A DNA stretch of 64,000 bases, taken from NCBI RefSeq assembly GCF_004664715.2, contig NC_051083.1:100159661-100223660 (forward strand), in the 5' to 3' direction. Positions within the stretch are counted from its first letter, which is position 1. Each line of letters starts with the position of its first letter. This document shows positions 1 through 11,365 of this stretch, piece by piece. Position numbers and translations under genes: made by a program. The notes under the pieces are model-generated. The model was not told the origin of the DNA and made no database searches. It saw nothing but the letters and a program-made list of their open reading frames with translations. The DNA comes from Peromyscus leucopus. Taxonomy: Eukaryota > Chordata > Mammalia > Rodentia > Cricetidae.

Positions 1-606
1 TTTGGTTTAGAATTATTTCCAGTTGTGTTGTAGCATGCCATGCTCTAACCATCTCCTGCTTTGGTCTGCTCTCCTCCCTTTGCCAGGAACTCCGTTAAGA
101 TCTATGATCTCTAAGCTATGAAGAGTTATCATTTATAGGTAGATCAGAGAGTTTAGGCTCTCTCAAACAACAGCTCTCCATGTTCATTGCTTTTCCCTTC
201 CAGGTTCATCAAAACCTGATGACTGAGGTTTTCTCACTTTTATTTGTTTAATTTTAGTGTTATAACTCAGGGTTCTTTTACTTTTATCCACATAGGATCA
301 AGGCAAAAACAACAGAGAAGTTTCCTTCATATTGGCAGCCACGAGTTGGACACAGTCTGGACTTTCAAACTCTGCATCTTATTTAACTCTTAATCACTGA
401 GAGTTAGAGGCTTATGGCTTCACAGTGTCGAAGCCTGAAGCGTATTGCTGTCAGTGTTGGAGGCATAAGCTTATTGCCCAGTGCATAGAACCAAAACCAG
501 GGGTGAAAGTTACAGATTTGGAGTTTGGGTATCAGAAAGCTTGGGCTTTAACTCCTCACTGGCTTTCTCAAACTCTTCTTGCAACCAGGGCTTTCAGTTC
601 TTGAAA
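1..606. other. Unassigned sequence, possibly the ERV 3' part
   Basis: This has no SINE or L1 hallmark. It sits where the downstream part of the antisense ERV (see 1640-2930) would be expected, but I cannot match it to a retroviral domain. Confidence 0.3.
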
Positions 607-612
607 TTCATC

Positions 613-1005
613 TGTAGCTAGAGTTTTCCTGCCTTGCCCACAGTCAGGACAAATCTTTGTCACCCACCAGTCCCACAGCCGCTCAGACCCAACCAAGTAA
701 ACACAGAGACTTATATTGCTTACAAACTGTATGGCCGTGGCAGGCTTCTTTCTAACTGTTCTTATATCTTAAATTAATCCATTTCCATAAATCTATACCT
801 TGCCATGTGACTCGTGGCTTACCGGCATCTTCACATGCTGCTTGTCCTGGTGGCGGCTGGCAGTGTCTCCTTCTGCCTTCCTGTTCTTTCTTTTCTCCTC
901 TCTGTTAGTCCTGCCTATATTTCCTGCCTAGCCACGGGCCAATCAGTGTTTTATTTATTGACCAATCAGAGCAACAGATTTGACATAAAGAACATCCTAG
1001 CTACA
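613..1005 (-). mobile_element. Solo LTR, family A, with 6-bp TSD
   Basis: This 393-bp element is bounded by TGTAGCTA...TAGCTACA and flanked by a perfect duplication TTCATC (607-612 and 1006-1011). It is related along its length to 44928-45315 and 55432-55798. Shared marks are a CCAATCAG box, the AAATTAATCCATTT stretch and a reverse-strand AATAAA-type signal region. A 6-bp duplication and TG...CA ends are typical of class II (ERVK) LTRs. No internal region is attached, so it is a recombination remnant. Confidence 0.85.
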
Positions 1006-1011
1006 TTCATC

Positions 1012-1419
1012 TCCTATCTTTGGTTCTTCATAGCTTCTACTCTTTCATCCACTCAGCTTTTCTGCCTCTGCATCTTCGTGATCTTTTACCTTCTCAATAC
1101 TTGCATTATTCTTCTTAGCTCTTTGCAAGTTTCTTTCTAGAATTCTGCAGCTGTCTCCTAGTGTTGTTTCTTTGAACTGTAACACATCCAGCTCAGACTG
1201 TTTTGCCCATGATAAGGACTATTTGTGGGAAAAAGAATATTTCAGGGAAATATTTTTTATGGTCTCAGCTGAGGCTTGAATGGGGTATATCACAGGAAAA
1301 GCCTTGAGCCTAGCCCAACAAGAATAAAAAACAGCCTGCTTATGTTAACTAGGACATGGATGAGGCATACTCATCCATTCAAGCCTTATGTTCCATTGTA
1401 ATTCCATAAGCTACAATTC
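1012..1419. other. Unassigned sequence, continues 1-606
   Basis: Removing the solo LTR and one TTCATC copy joins this to 1-606 without a gap, so both parts were one sequence before the LTR landed. No gene or known repeat was recognised in it. Confidence 0.4.
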
Positions 1420-1630
1420 TTTTTTCTTTTTCTTTTCTTTTCTTTTCTTTCTTTCTTTCTTTCTTTCTTTTTTTTTTTTTTTTGAGACAGGGTTTCTCTG
1501 AAGCAGTCCTGGCTGTCCTGGAACTCACTCCTTAGACCAAGCTGGCCTCACACTCTTAAACTCGCAAAGATCCACCTGCCTCTGCCTCCCAAGTGCTGAG
1601 ATTAAAGGCGAGTACCAGCACCACCTGGCT
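1420..1630 (-). mobile_element. B1 SINE with long pyrimidine tail
   Basis: The antisense B1 body is at 1484-1630 (GAGACAGGGTTTCTCTG through CACCTGGCT). Its A-rich tail appears as a (TTTC)n/T tract at 1420-1483. Confidence 0.9.
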
Positions 1631-1639
1631 CAGTTTAAA

Positions 1640-2930
1640 ATTCTTAAGCTACATAAAGACCAATCACAAGCCTCAGTATTGGGAGTAACAGAATCTTTTT
1701 GCTGATTCACAAGATGGGCATCGCTGGTAGAGTCAAAGTGAAAATCAGAGCAGTACGAACAGGAACAGGGGCATCAAGAGTGCAACCAGGTGTGTACTGT
1801 GTGGAGGAGAGTCTTCCAAGGTTTGTGACAGTTTCCTGGGGAGGCTGTGACAGTAGCAAAGGCTCCTGAGGCAGCAGTTGTAAGTTACTAATGTTCTGTG
1901 CAGTGATAGGTTAGTTTCCTGAAGGTTTCAATGAAATGTTCGAGCACTTGTTATGTCAATGGTTTCCATAAGAGGTGCTGCGTGTTTGACAGTTCCATCC
2001 ATGTTCAGAGCATTTCAGGACAAGGGAACAGCTCTTCCAGTTTTCAGTCACACAGATGAGTTGCCCACTCCTGTCTGCTTTTGCCCATCTGAATTAACTA
2101 AGTAACAGATTATTAACTGAGTTGGGCCTCAGCTGAGAAAATTTAGGAGGGTGATGGTATCCTGGAATGATGTTTTGTGGGAAAACTACAAATGACTAGG
2201 TTATCCACATATTGGAGATAGATGCCAACACAATGGAAAAAAAAGGAATATCTTAAGCAAAGGCTTGCCCAAATAAGTTTAGGCTGTTTTAGAATCCATG
2301 AAAAAGAAGAAAAACAAAAACAAGTGAGTTGGTAATGATGGCTGTCAGGGTTAGTTTAGGTGAAAGCAAAAAGGTCTTGAAACTCAGGTGGCAGTGGGGT
2401 ATTGAAGAAAACATAGTTAATATCAAAAATAGTGAAATGTTGATTGGGTGTTATGAATAATAGGACTGAGGAGAGTGTGTGGGTTGGTGATAAGGTGTAG
2501 GGTAACAGCAAACTCATCAATAACTCTAAGATCTTAAATTATATTATGGTAAGAGCCATCTGGCACTGAGATAAGGAGAATAGAAATTTTATAAGGAGAG
2601 GGAATGGGGCTAAAGATACGAACATTCAGGAACGTGTAATAATGTGTTAGAGTGCTTTAAAAGCTTTGACACTTATATGGGGAATAGGACAGGTGTTTAA
2701 ATTTGATGAAAATGGAAGGAAAATAAGAGACGTTGCCTGGGTTTGATGTGTCCCAAGCAAAGAGGAAACCTGACTGGTTTTTAAGTTGAAGATATTGAGG
2801 AGCAGAGAAGATGGATAGTCCTGGTGAACTTCCATTGGTTAGGGAACTGTGTTTAAGGTTAAATAGGGTACAGATGTAGTTTCGTCTCCAGCTTTTACAT
2901 AACATTTCTTTCTAATAAAATAATTGGTCA
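1640..2930 (-). pseudogene. Decayed ERV pol (reverse transcriptase) remnant, antisense
   Basis: On the minus strand near 2440-2340, one frame shows an RT-like palm segment (FDINYVFF and, after a few residues, FQDLFAFT) as found in class I/gamma-like ERVs. Stops and frame changes interrupt it at once on both sides, and no catalytic YxDD box survives that I can see. It lies downstream of the gag-like part at 5230-7144 in the same orientation, separated by a later L1 insertion. It is non-functional. The assignment rests on a short match, so an RT-bearing LINE is a weaker alternative. Confidence 0.55.
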
Positions 2931-3717
2931 GGAGGACAAGATTAGGAAGTCATGGCTATAGAACCAATCTCCAAGTAAACAGGACAGGCCTAGCACCATG
3001 ATGGATTGAGCGGGGCAAAGAGACCCATACGCAGGCCTACCCCGGTCTTTGAGAAGAAAATATGGGCCCACTCAGATGAGGTACTGTTATGGTGAGCAAA
3101 TGTATGGTATGTTATAGGAGAGAGGGAGAGGTTCATTTCCTGTGGACAGAGGCATATCTGAAGAAGTGAACGAGGCTGAGGTGGGTGGCTTGATTGCCAC
3201 TCAGTGACACAGTGATGTCTGGGCCTGAGCTGTTGCTAGGACCCATCCATGCCTAGGTTCATGGCCCTGATGCAGCCATAGTGTGTTGATGTCCAATGTC
3301 CCTGATACCATCAAAGGCAAAGAGAATAGAGTTGTACAGAGTTGCTCCTGGCCCGCAATGGCTTCAACACTAGGAAAATATCTCACTAGCTGAAGCACTC
3401 AGAAGAGAGGTCCCTACACCTAACCTGGGCAGCTTAGTAGAGCTGACACTGTTTGCAGGGGCATGGGTGAGCTGGCCCTGAAGGCATGAGAGTGAGAGAG
3501 CAGGTTGCACCTCCTCTCATTTGCCATGTGGTTGCATGAGTGAGGGAAAGATGACCTCCTCCCCTCACCCCTCAATACCTGCAGCAGATGGGGAACCTGA
3601 CCCAGATCCTCAGCAGCTGCAGCACTTGGAAGAATGGGCCCTGCTCCTCACCTGGGCAGCACAGTAGAGTTAACCGTGTAGACAGGGACGCCTATGTGTT
3701 ATGGCATCCCTTGTCTG

Positions 3718-3748
<31 letters not shown>

Positions 3749-4745
3749 CGGCGGGCGAAAGAAAGATGCCTTCCCCTCTTACCCTACTGCCTCCAGCTGG
3801 TAAGGAAGCTGATCCCTTTATTCAGTAAAATTCAGGAAAGCAGGCCATGCACCTCTTCTGGGCAGCACAGCAGAGCAGTGACCCTTTTGATGAGGGTACA
3901 GGTGAGCCAGCCCGAGAATGTGAGTGTGGGAGACCTGGTCCCATCCCTTAGCTGCCACATGGCAACATGGACAGGAAAGAGGTGCCCGCCCCCATCAAAG
4001 CCTGAGGCAGGTGGAAGAACTGAGGTCATAAGAACAGGAGAGCTGCTCCTACCCCTCCACCAACTACAACACTCAGGAGAGCAGATCCTACACTTCCCCT
4101 GGGCAGCACAACAGAGCCAGCCCTGTTGGCAGAGGTATGGGTGAGCCAGACCTGAAGTTGTGTGCATGAGAGAGTAGTCCCCATCACTAATCTGCCATGA
4201 GGCAGGTGGGAGAGCTGTCCCCAGTACTCATTTGGCATGTAGCAGCATGGACAGGGGAGAGATCCCTGCCCCAGTCTCAGGTGGGAGAACTGGCCCTGAG
4301 GTCATAAGAAAAGTAGAGCTGTCCTTGTCCCTCATCGGCTCCAGCACTCTGGAGAGTGCCCCCTACACCTCGACTGGCAACACAGTAGAGTTGACTCTGA
4401 AGATGTAGGTGTGAGAGAACCAACTCCAAAGATGTGAAAATGGGAGAACTGACCCCACTCCTTGCTGATCACTGCAAGGGATGAACTAGTCAGGGCAATG
4501 CTGGAGTACTCACCCAGGTGAAGAGAAGGGAGAGCTGGTAGGCTGGCCAACCCTGCAACTATGCAGCCCAGAACCAGGGTGAAGTGGGTTTTTCCCCTTT
4601 TTTATATTAAATTGTTTTTTTGAGGGGGGGGGAGTTGCAGGGGTAGAGGGTGGATTCAAGGAAATGGGAGATGGGTGGGAATGGGTTGCATGATGTGAAA
4701 GACACAAAGAATAAATTAAAAAAAATAAAGTTAAAAAAGAAAACA
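2931..4745 (+). mobile_element. L1 (Lx-type) 3'UTR with repeated subunits
   Basis: The sequence contains repeated motifs such as 'gggcagcacagtagag', 'cctgaggtcataagaa' and 'catggacaggggagag', typical of the rodent Lx 3'UTR. It ends with a G-rich stretch (4623-4650) and an AATAAA-containing A-rich tail to about 4745. It interrupts the antisense ERV between its pol-like and gag-like parts. The 5' boundary is approximate. Open frames inside it are chance products of its G/C-rich repeats. Confidence 0.7.
3719..3748. repeat. Poly-G tract (30 nt)
   Basis: An uninterrupted run of 30 G is followed by CGGCGGGCG, inside the L1 3'UTR. Length in the assembly may be unreliable. Confidence 0.9.
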
Positions 4746-4788
4746 GGACAAAAGAGGAATGACCATTGGTTGAAAAAAATGCCATTGA

Positions 4789-4955
4789 AGGGCTGGAGAG
4801 ATGGCTCAGAGGTTAAGAACACTGGCTGTTCTTCCAGGAGACCAGCACCTAAATGGTAGTTTACAACTGCCTGTAACCCCATCTCCAGTGGATCTGACAC
4901 TCACATAGACATTCCTGCGGGAAAATACAAATACCTAAAATAAAAATAAATCATT
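4789..4955 (+). mobile_element. B2-family SINE
   Basis: It starts GGGCTGGAGAGATGGCTCAG (tRNA-like head with A box) and runs to an A-rich tail with AAATAAAAATAAA. It shares one target duplication with the adjoining B1: AAAAAATGCCATTGA at 4774-4788 and 5143-5157. Confidence 0.9.
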
Positions 4956-5142
4956 GCTGGACGGTGTGCATGCCTTTAATCCCAGCACTCGGGAGGCAGA
5001 GCCAGGTGGATCTCTGTGAGTTCGAAGCCAGCCTGGGCTACAGAGTGAGTTCCAGGAAAGGTGGAAAGCTACACAGAGGAAACCTGTCTTGAAAAACCAA
5101 AAAAAAAAAAAAAAAAAAAAAAAGAAAAGAAAGAAAAGAAAG
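4956..5142 (+). mobile_element. B1 SINE in the B2 tail
   Basis: A full B1 (GCTGGACGG... through ...CCTGTCTTG) is followed by a 22-A run and an AAAGA-rich tail. No separate duplication lies between it and the B2, so it either landed in the B2 tail or moved with it. Confidence 0.9.
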
Positions 5143-5157
5143 AAAAAATGCCATTGA

Positions 5158-6607
5158 CTCCACCCATCAAGATAGAAACCAGAAAGACAGGGCTTGAAAA
5201 TTCAGGGTCTTTATCCAAGAAAAAAATTATATCCTTATTTGAATGGTGAATGGTGAAAGATACAATGAGCTTAGGCAACTGGATAGTCAAAACTGGGGTC
5301 TGTTTGGGACCTGGCTTATGTCAGTCAGTCTCCTGCAGGAAGCCCAGAAGATCCATCATTGTAGAAATGTCCACCCCCTTGAGCCTTAGTCAGATTTGGG
5401 TAAGTTTGACCCCACTTCATTTGAGGGGGAGATAATTATTCTTCTTATGTCTGACCTTTTTACAGGCTTGTCAAGATAGACTAGGTGGCGGCCATTTTTA
5501 CTCAATGGCCAGGCTGACTAAACCTAAAACAGGAACTAAGAGACATCTACCAAGTGCCCCACTAATAATAGAGGCAAGGGGTTGATAAGCTTGTTTTTCA
5601 TCTTGGGTCTTCTTGTGGACTTGATCTTTTAGCTTCCCTCTCCTGTACATGCTTATTGGTAAATCTCCCAAAGACTATATCTAAGACTTTATTTTGTGCA
5701 GACTTTCCCGTATTTTATAATTATTTCTAATATCTGTTGCTGACTGAGGGATGAAGTGCATCACTAGAATTGGCATATGCTAAGTCTAGATGAAGATTGG
5801 TGTATTTTTCAAGTTGATGAGGGGTGGGTAAGAAAAAGGGCAAGGTTTTCATTTGGCTGATGGAGGACTTCTCTGATTTTGATCATTGTTAATTGGTTGG
5901 GATACATCCTATCTTCTATCAGGGAGGAAGGCATATAGTCCCTTTTAGTATGATTTGGGAAAGTGGGCTGATAGTTCCATGTCAGGTCATCCTTTTCAAT
6001 CACAGTTTCTCCAGTAATATAGTGGCCTACCTGCCTGAAGTTTAAGTTATTGGAATATTCTGCTACTTAACCCAAATGTGATATATATGTCTCCAAGTTA
6101 TATCATAAGAAATTAGTAAGAACTCAAATTCTTTTATAAATTGTGAAGGAATTGTAGAGGTTGACACTTAATTTGCTTTCTATTTGACAAAGAACAGATA
6201 TGGAAAAAGATACACAGATGTGGACAATACCCTTGGCTCCTGGTACCTTAGAGCAGCAGGTGGTTCCAAAATCAGTAGCGTGGAAGTGGTGAAAGGAGTG
6301 GGTATGGTAAAGGGGGAGCGAGGAGGCCGAATAATCTCTAGATTAGGGGTAAGAAGGGGTTCAGGATTGGAATGCAGAGGAGGCACCTGATCAGCATAAT
6401 CAGAGTGAGAGTTTAGGTCAATAGGAGTTGAATGGGGAGGGGAGATGAACTGAGGTCAAAGAAGGGGCATGCCTGCAAGTGGAGCAATTACTAACATAGT
6501 GGGCAAGTTTGAAGAAGGCTGGAATAAGGGAACATAAGACTAGTTTCCGCATAGGTGGTAGTAAAGATGGAGATGGAAGAAGACCTTGTGATTAAAAGAA
6601 CCATTTT
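5158..6607 (-). pseudogene. Decayed ERV gag (capsid-like) remnant, antisense
   Basis: On the minus strand, 6386-6180 is a proline-rich open segment followed by a capsid N-terminus-like stretch. The 6003-5809 frame contains DDLTWNYQ and, further on, REVLHQPNENLALFL, which resemble the capsid core and the following helix of gamma-like (class I) ERV gag. Several stops and shifts separate the pieces. Order on the minus strand (proline-rich, capsid, then pol at lower coordinates) is correct for a provirus. It is non-functional, and no Cys-His box is readable. Confidence 0.6.
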
Positions 6608-6836
6608 TCAGGCAGGTCCAGTCCCCTCCTCCCAGGCTGAGCAAAGTGTCCCTGCATAGGCCCCAGGTTCCAAACAGCCTGCCTGGACTGAATCTACCAG
6701 ATTGAGCTGAATTCCCAGGGGCGTCCTTGCCCTGGAGGAGATGGGAATGGGGGGTGGGTTGGGGACGGGGGGGGGGGGAGGGAGGACAGGGGAATCCGTG
6801 GCTGATATGTAAAATTAAATCAAATTATAAAATAAA
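6608..6836 (+). mobile_element. Short 5'-truncated L1 3' end
   Basis: It carries the same terminal 3'UTR as 16062-17101 and 55922-57213: 'gcctgcctggactgaatctacc', a G-run, 'ggaatccgtggctgatatg', then an A-rich tail. It is flanked by AAAAGAACCATTTT at 6594-6607 and 6837-6850, so it is an insertion into the antisense ERV. Confidence 0.85.
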
Positions 6837-6850
6837 AAAAGAACCATTTT

Positions 6851-7144
6851 CAGGCCAGACTTGCTAGTCATCCAGCTTGAATAAAGGCTAGGTCACACTG
6901 CAACAGAACACCTAGGTCCTAGATTATAGCAGACTACAGAATAGCATCCCCAGTCTTTTGGAGTAAGTTTGAAGGGGAGTGTAAAGACTCCTTCCATGAA
7001 CACTAAGCCTGTGTCCCTGATGGTTAATTCATTGAAAGATTGGGCAAACTCGCGCTAGGATTTTTGCTGAATGAGAAATGAAAGGAAATTGTTTCATCTG
7101 AAACAGTATGAAGTCTTTTCTTTCTTTCCAAAAAAATCTGATTG
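6851..7144 (-). pseudogene. ERV 5' internal/leader-side remnant
   Basis: Continues the antisense ERV beyond the short L1. No reliable coding match is visible. Given the orientation this would be the N-terminal gag or leader part. Confidence 0.35.
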
Positions 7145-7150
7145 ATCATC

Positions 7151-7676
7151 TGAAGCCAGCTTTCTTTTGGGCCACCAGCCAGGTTCCAAATCATGACACA
7201 GAGACCTGTTATTAGTTATTAATGCTCAGACTTATCTTATGCTTGTTTCTTGCCAGCTCTTATAACTTAACCTGTTTCTCTTCGTCCACATTTTGCCTCA
7301 GGGGTTTTTACCTTTCCTTCTGTATGTATTCTTCTTCTACTTGGCTGGTGGCTGCCTGCCTACCTGGCCTTAGGCATCCTCCTCCTTTTTCTCCCTTGTT
7401 TCTCCTCTTGTTCTCTCTCTACTCTTCTCTCCTCCTACTTATTCTCTCTGACTGCCAGCCCTGCCTATGCTTCTACTGTCTAGCTATTGGCCATTCAGCT
7501 TTTTATTTGACCAATCAGATGCCTTAGGCAGGCAAGGTGAAACAGCAACATATCTTTACATAATTAAACAGATGCAGCATAAAGAAATGTAACACATCTT
7601 TCTCTAGTTAAAGTAATATTCTATAACATAACAAATGTAACACATCTTTGCATAGTTAAAGTAGTATTCCACAACA
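7151..7676 (-). mobile_element. Solo LTR, family B (RMER17-like), 6-bp TSD
   Basis: This 526-bp LTR reads TGTTGTGGAATAC... on the minus strand and is flanked by perfect ATCATC copies (7145-7150, 7677-7682). It matches 25055-25587 (inverted) in shared phrases such as 'aaagatgtgttacatttgtt' and the CCAAT/TGATTGG region. The name RMER17-like is from memory of the family start and needs a library search. Confidence 0.85.
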
Positions 7677-7682
7677 ATCATC

Positions 7683-8470
7683 CCACCATTTATTCTCTAT
7701 ATTTTGACCATTTATGAATCTCTGCATTAACTGGTGACCACTGCAAGCAGAAGCTTCTCTGACCAAGATTAAGAGTAGCACTATTCTATGGATATAAACA
7801 TAAATATTTAGGTGGCAATTTCACACTATGTCCATTTAGCAAAACAGCAGTAGACAATTCCATACCAGAGCCTATGACATAGCCAGCTATAGGCTTTTGA
7901 CTAGGTATACAATACCAGGCATGAATTCCTCTCCTGTGCATTGACTGGGCCTCAACCCTAATCAGAAAGCAATTTGTTACCCAATAACAGACTTGTCATC
8001 ATTGTACAATGGAACACATCTTGCTTGGCATATTGGTATTGAGTTTGCAGGGTTCACAGTTGACTAAGACCATTAATGGCTTTTCTTTTCTCATAAGCCT
8101 ACACAGAACCTTCCCACACTATGAAATCTGACCACAAGGAGCAAAGTTCCAGCTCAGATCCAGCTTATTTTCTATATATTTTGCAACCCAAGTGTGTAGT
8201 GTATTCAGCAGTGAGGTCTTGCCAACTAGTTATGGTGGGTTACCAAAGAACAATTTCATTATTTATGGTGTTTTTTATGGCGTTTTTTTTTTCCCCGGAG
8301 GGAACTTTTGGGGTCTCCTGGTACAACAACTTTTTAGGGAGGCATCCCATACTGGAACTTGAGTTTTTATTTAATAACCTATGTCTTTTGGGAGCTGCAT
8401 TATCCACTCGAGCAGGACACCTCAGTTTAACCTCTTTATGTTGTTATGTGAATATTGATTATTGATAAAT
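7683..8470 (-). mobile_element. Rodent interspersed repeat, probably L1/Lx-derived
   Basis: On the minus strand it contains phrases common to a high-copy rodent repeat ('tcagagaagcttct', 'ggacatagtgtgaaattg', 'gtgaaccctgcaaact'). I believe it is an Lx 3'UTR type. It abuts the antisense ERV once the LTR is removed. Confidence 0.45.
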
Positions 8471-11190
8471 TTTATTTCTGATTTTGTGATATAATCAATG
8501 GAGTCATGGTGTTATTTTTATTGGTGTATGTTAGTTATTGTTTCTTAATAGACTGATACTTTCCTTCAGATGGGTCTGAACCTAGAAATCACTTATTAGC
8601 AATTTATTTCTTTATGTGATGCTTCGAAAGCCTTTCCCTGTTCTAAAATTCCAGAGTGTTTTTCATTTTGATCTTTCCTTTTCATGTGACTTTAGAAGTT
8701 ATGTGAAGAAGGTCTTTTAAAAATAAAACGTTAGTTCAACATCCACTTCATAAATAATACACTAGTTCAAAGTGCCAAATTCACCATCTATATAGTTTAT
8801 ATGGGTTGAAGGTTAGTGCCATTCTTAAACATCACGTTGATGCTTGATGCCATTACTCTGACGCATTAGGCGTTACTTCTTGGTGAAACTGAAAACCATT
8901 GCTAATATTCTTACAGACGGTTCTGTGTGGAACCCCCCTCCTCACTTTTAATAAAACCTTGTCCTTCCACGTGACTTAACTGGTGCATGACTCAGAGTCT
9001 TTTCCTCACAGAGCATGCATGTAATCTGGCCCTCTGGTTAGCAGCTGCAGTTTCTTCTTGCAGCATCTGCTTTTGTTTGCACCCTTGCTTCTCACCATGC
9101 CTGTGGCAGAATGAATCTACCACCACTGCTTCTCCTTCTTCCGTGAATCTAGATGCTTCATATTAATTCTGCTAATTGTTGGCTTTAAAGCAGTTTTTCT
9201 TCATTTTTGTCAAGTTACTGCTTTCCCTCCACTACACTATGGTTCACATTTTATTTACTTGTGGGATAGATTAGAAGTTCTGTGACTCATGCCTCCTGCT
9301 CATTCAACAAAGCTAAGGCCTTGTAAACTGTTTATTATCTTGTCCTGAATGGCAGCCCGACAGCCTTCTAGAGACTTGTGAATCAAGAAATCACCTGTCT
9401 TTGGAGAGGGCATGTGTTGGAAACAGATGCCAGAGCCAAGGAGTTGTCAGTTCCCATCAGGCTCCAGCATCAGTCTCTCATACTTCAAAGACACTCTCCA
9501 ATCTCGCAGCGATAGACAGCTGTGCTTCCTCCTGTTTTCTTGTTGGGTTTCATTTCTAGTTCAGACAGTTCTTTTAGATGGAAAAATTGATAAGGAAGTA
9601 TTAAAATGTGGGAGCATATGGGCCAGATCTTACACAATGCAACTGTACTCGCATGTGAGTAGTGGCAGTTTCTAAAAATTAGTAAAAATGTAATTTTACT
9701 TTTCATGTTAGAAAGTAAGAAACTTCTTCAATTTTATGTACTCTCCAATAGCATAAAAGCATACCCTAAGAATGATAGCATATGGTTCAGTCAGAAGATC
9801 TTTATAAAAGTTAACAATTTTACTTGAAATAAATGAAGGCGATTCTTTCTGTATTACCCCGTTCACCAAAATGGTGCTGGTACTATCTAAGCTGACATTA
9901 TTTGATGTTGGAGTTGGACAAGAATTGGTATTGCCTATAGTTTGTGTCTGAGTTTTGTTATTTACCTTAACACTTAGTTCCTCATTCCTAGTGTTTAATG
10001 AAGTCAGTTACATGAATGAGAGTCAATTAAGATGGTACCTGGAAAATAGGAGAATAAGTCTTGGAAGGTGATTATCAGAATCTTCGTATACCGTTACAGA
10101 GAACTTGATGTTTACAATATTTAGATATTAATTTGCACAATTGTTGTGGTTAGTTCAACCATTTTTCCCTTTGTAATTGGGATGGAACCTAGGGGTTCAT
10201 ACATATTAGATAATTGTTCTGCCCTAGATCTACATTCTCAATTTATGGGCTGCAACTTCTAAACCTTGCTGGAATGTGGAAAGATATTTGGAGACAGTTC
10301 TCTGTAGGTTTTTATGTTTCTGTACATCTTCCATGTGAAGCACTAAGGGTTTAGTGTTCCATACTCTTTTCAAAGATGTTCCTATGTTGAGTAGCCTTGC
10401 AAGATAAGCATAATAGCAAAGGCCAGACTGGCTGCATCCTTTGAAGAAGAATACTGTTGTATCTTTAGGGCAATGCACAGCCAAATTTACTGTCCAGTAA
10501 AATAAGGACATATTCTTTAATACAAGGGCAGTTATGCTTACTGCTATGAATATTGTAGGTTCTCTCCACTCAGGTTCCTCCCTTATGATGTACCTGAATA
10601 CACACAACTACAATGGCCCAGTAGGATTTTAGGGGCATGTAGAAAAAAAATACAAATATTCTGTTCATTCCATGATGTGGGATGTGAGTTCTAAAGTCTT
10701 TTATTTTTCATGCAAGAGTCTCATTCCTTGTGCTAGTATCCACACAACAACTTGAAGCTAATATGTAGGCTCACAAGTAGGGTAAAGTTTCAGATGCCTT
10801 GGAGTCCTGCACATAAACTCAATGGTTTTGTCTATTGTGCAATCCTCCTTTACTTAGTTTTCTTTAATCCTTGTTTAATGAATTGATGAAAAATATTGAA
10901 ACATTCATAAGGGCCCATGCTTGTAAGAGTTAAGAAGGCTGTATCTTATCTCAGAGCAAACAATTGTGCATTGATAAAATCAGGAACAGCTGAGAGCTTT
11001 TTAATACTTTTGATTAATTTTTGAGCCTGAATTTGGGACTTATATTCGTGTTCAATTTCCTGTTACAAGAAGCAGTCTTTGGTATGTATATGGTTAGGAG
11101 AGTTATTGTTTCTCTGACCCTGGTTTGTGGTTGGAATGGGAAAGAATATTTGAAATGTGAGATACGAGGTCCTATTAGTAGAGGAGAGGA
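8471..11190. other. Mostly unique intronic sequence
   Basis: No SINE, L1 or LTR hallmark is recognised. It contains one 125-codon open frame on the minus strand (10230-10607), listed separately. It could hold conserved noncoding elements, which needs an alignment. Confidence 0.5.
10230..10607 (-). other. Unrecognised 125-codon open frame
   Basis: This open frame begins MCVFRYIIREEPEW and ends VAAHKLRM. It has a hydrophobic patch (about residues 20-46) and a C-terminal helical-looking segment. Composition is less biased than in the repeat-derived frames, but there is no upstream promoter, no recognised domain and no intron signals. It may be chance, or a fragment of an old retrocopy. Confidence 0.15.
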
Positions 11191-11194
11191 AAAT

Positions 11195-11365
11195 TACACA
11201 CAGAGCATGGGCTTTGAAGTCCCATTTGAATTCAGAAACCCAGTGTTGTCAGGTTCTTTTTTTCTATATTGGACATATCATTCAGTCTTTGCTTCATATA
11301 TATAATAAGAAATGGTAGCTACCACATAAAACTAACATAAGGATTAGAAATACTCTATGGCAAGT
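11195..11365 (+). mobile_element. MIR relic
   Basis: It starts 'gcatgggctttgaagtc' and ends 'ataagaaatggtagctaccacataaaactaac', the diverged start and end of MIR. Confidence 0.6.

Noticed and set aside
814..1140. 108-codon plus-strand hydrophobic frame
   Set aside because: Most of it is antisense sequence of a solo LTR; the frame crosses the LTR boundary.
3588..4238. Overlapping open frames on both strands
   Set aside because: They lie in the repeated GC-rich L1 3'UTR and cross the poly-G run.
7151..7676. 5' LTR of the antisense ERV
   Set aside because: Perfect ATCATC duplications on both sides show an independent solo LTR.
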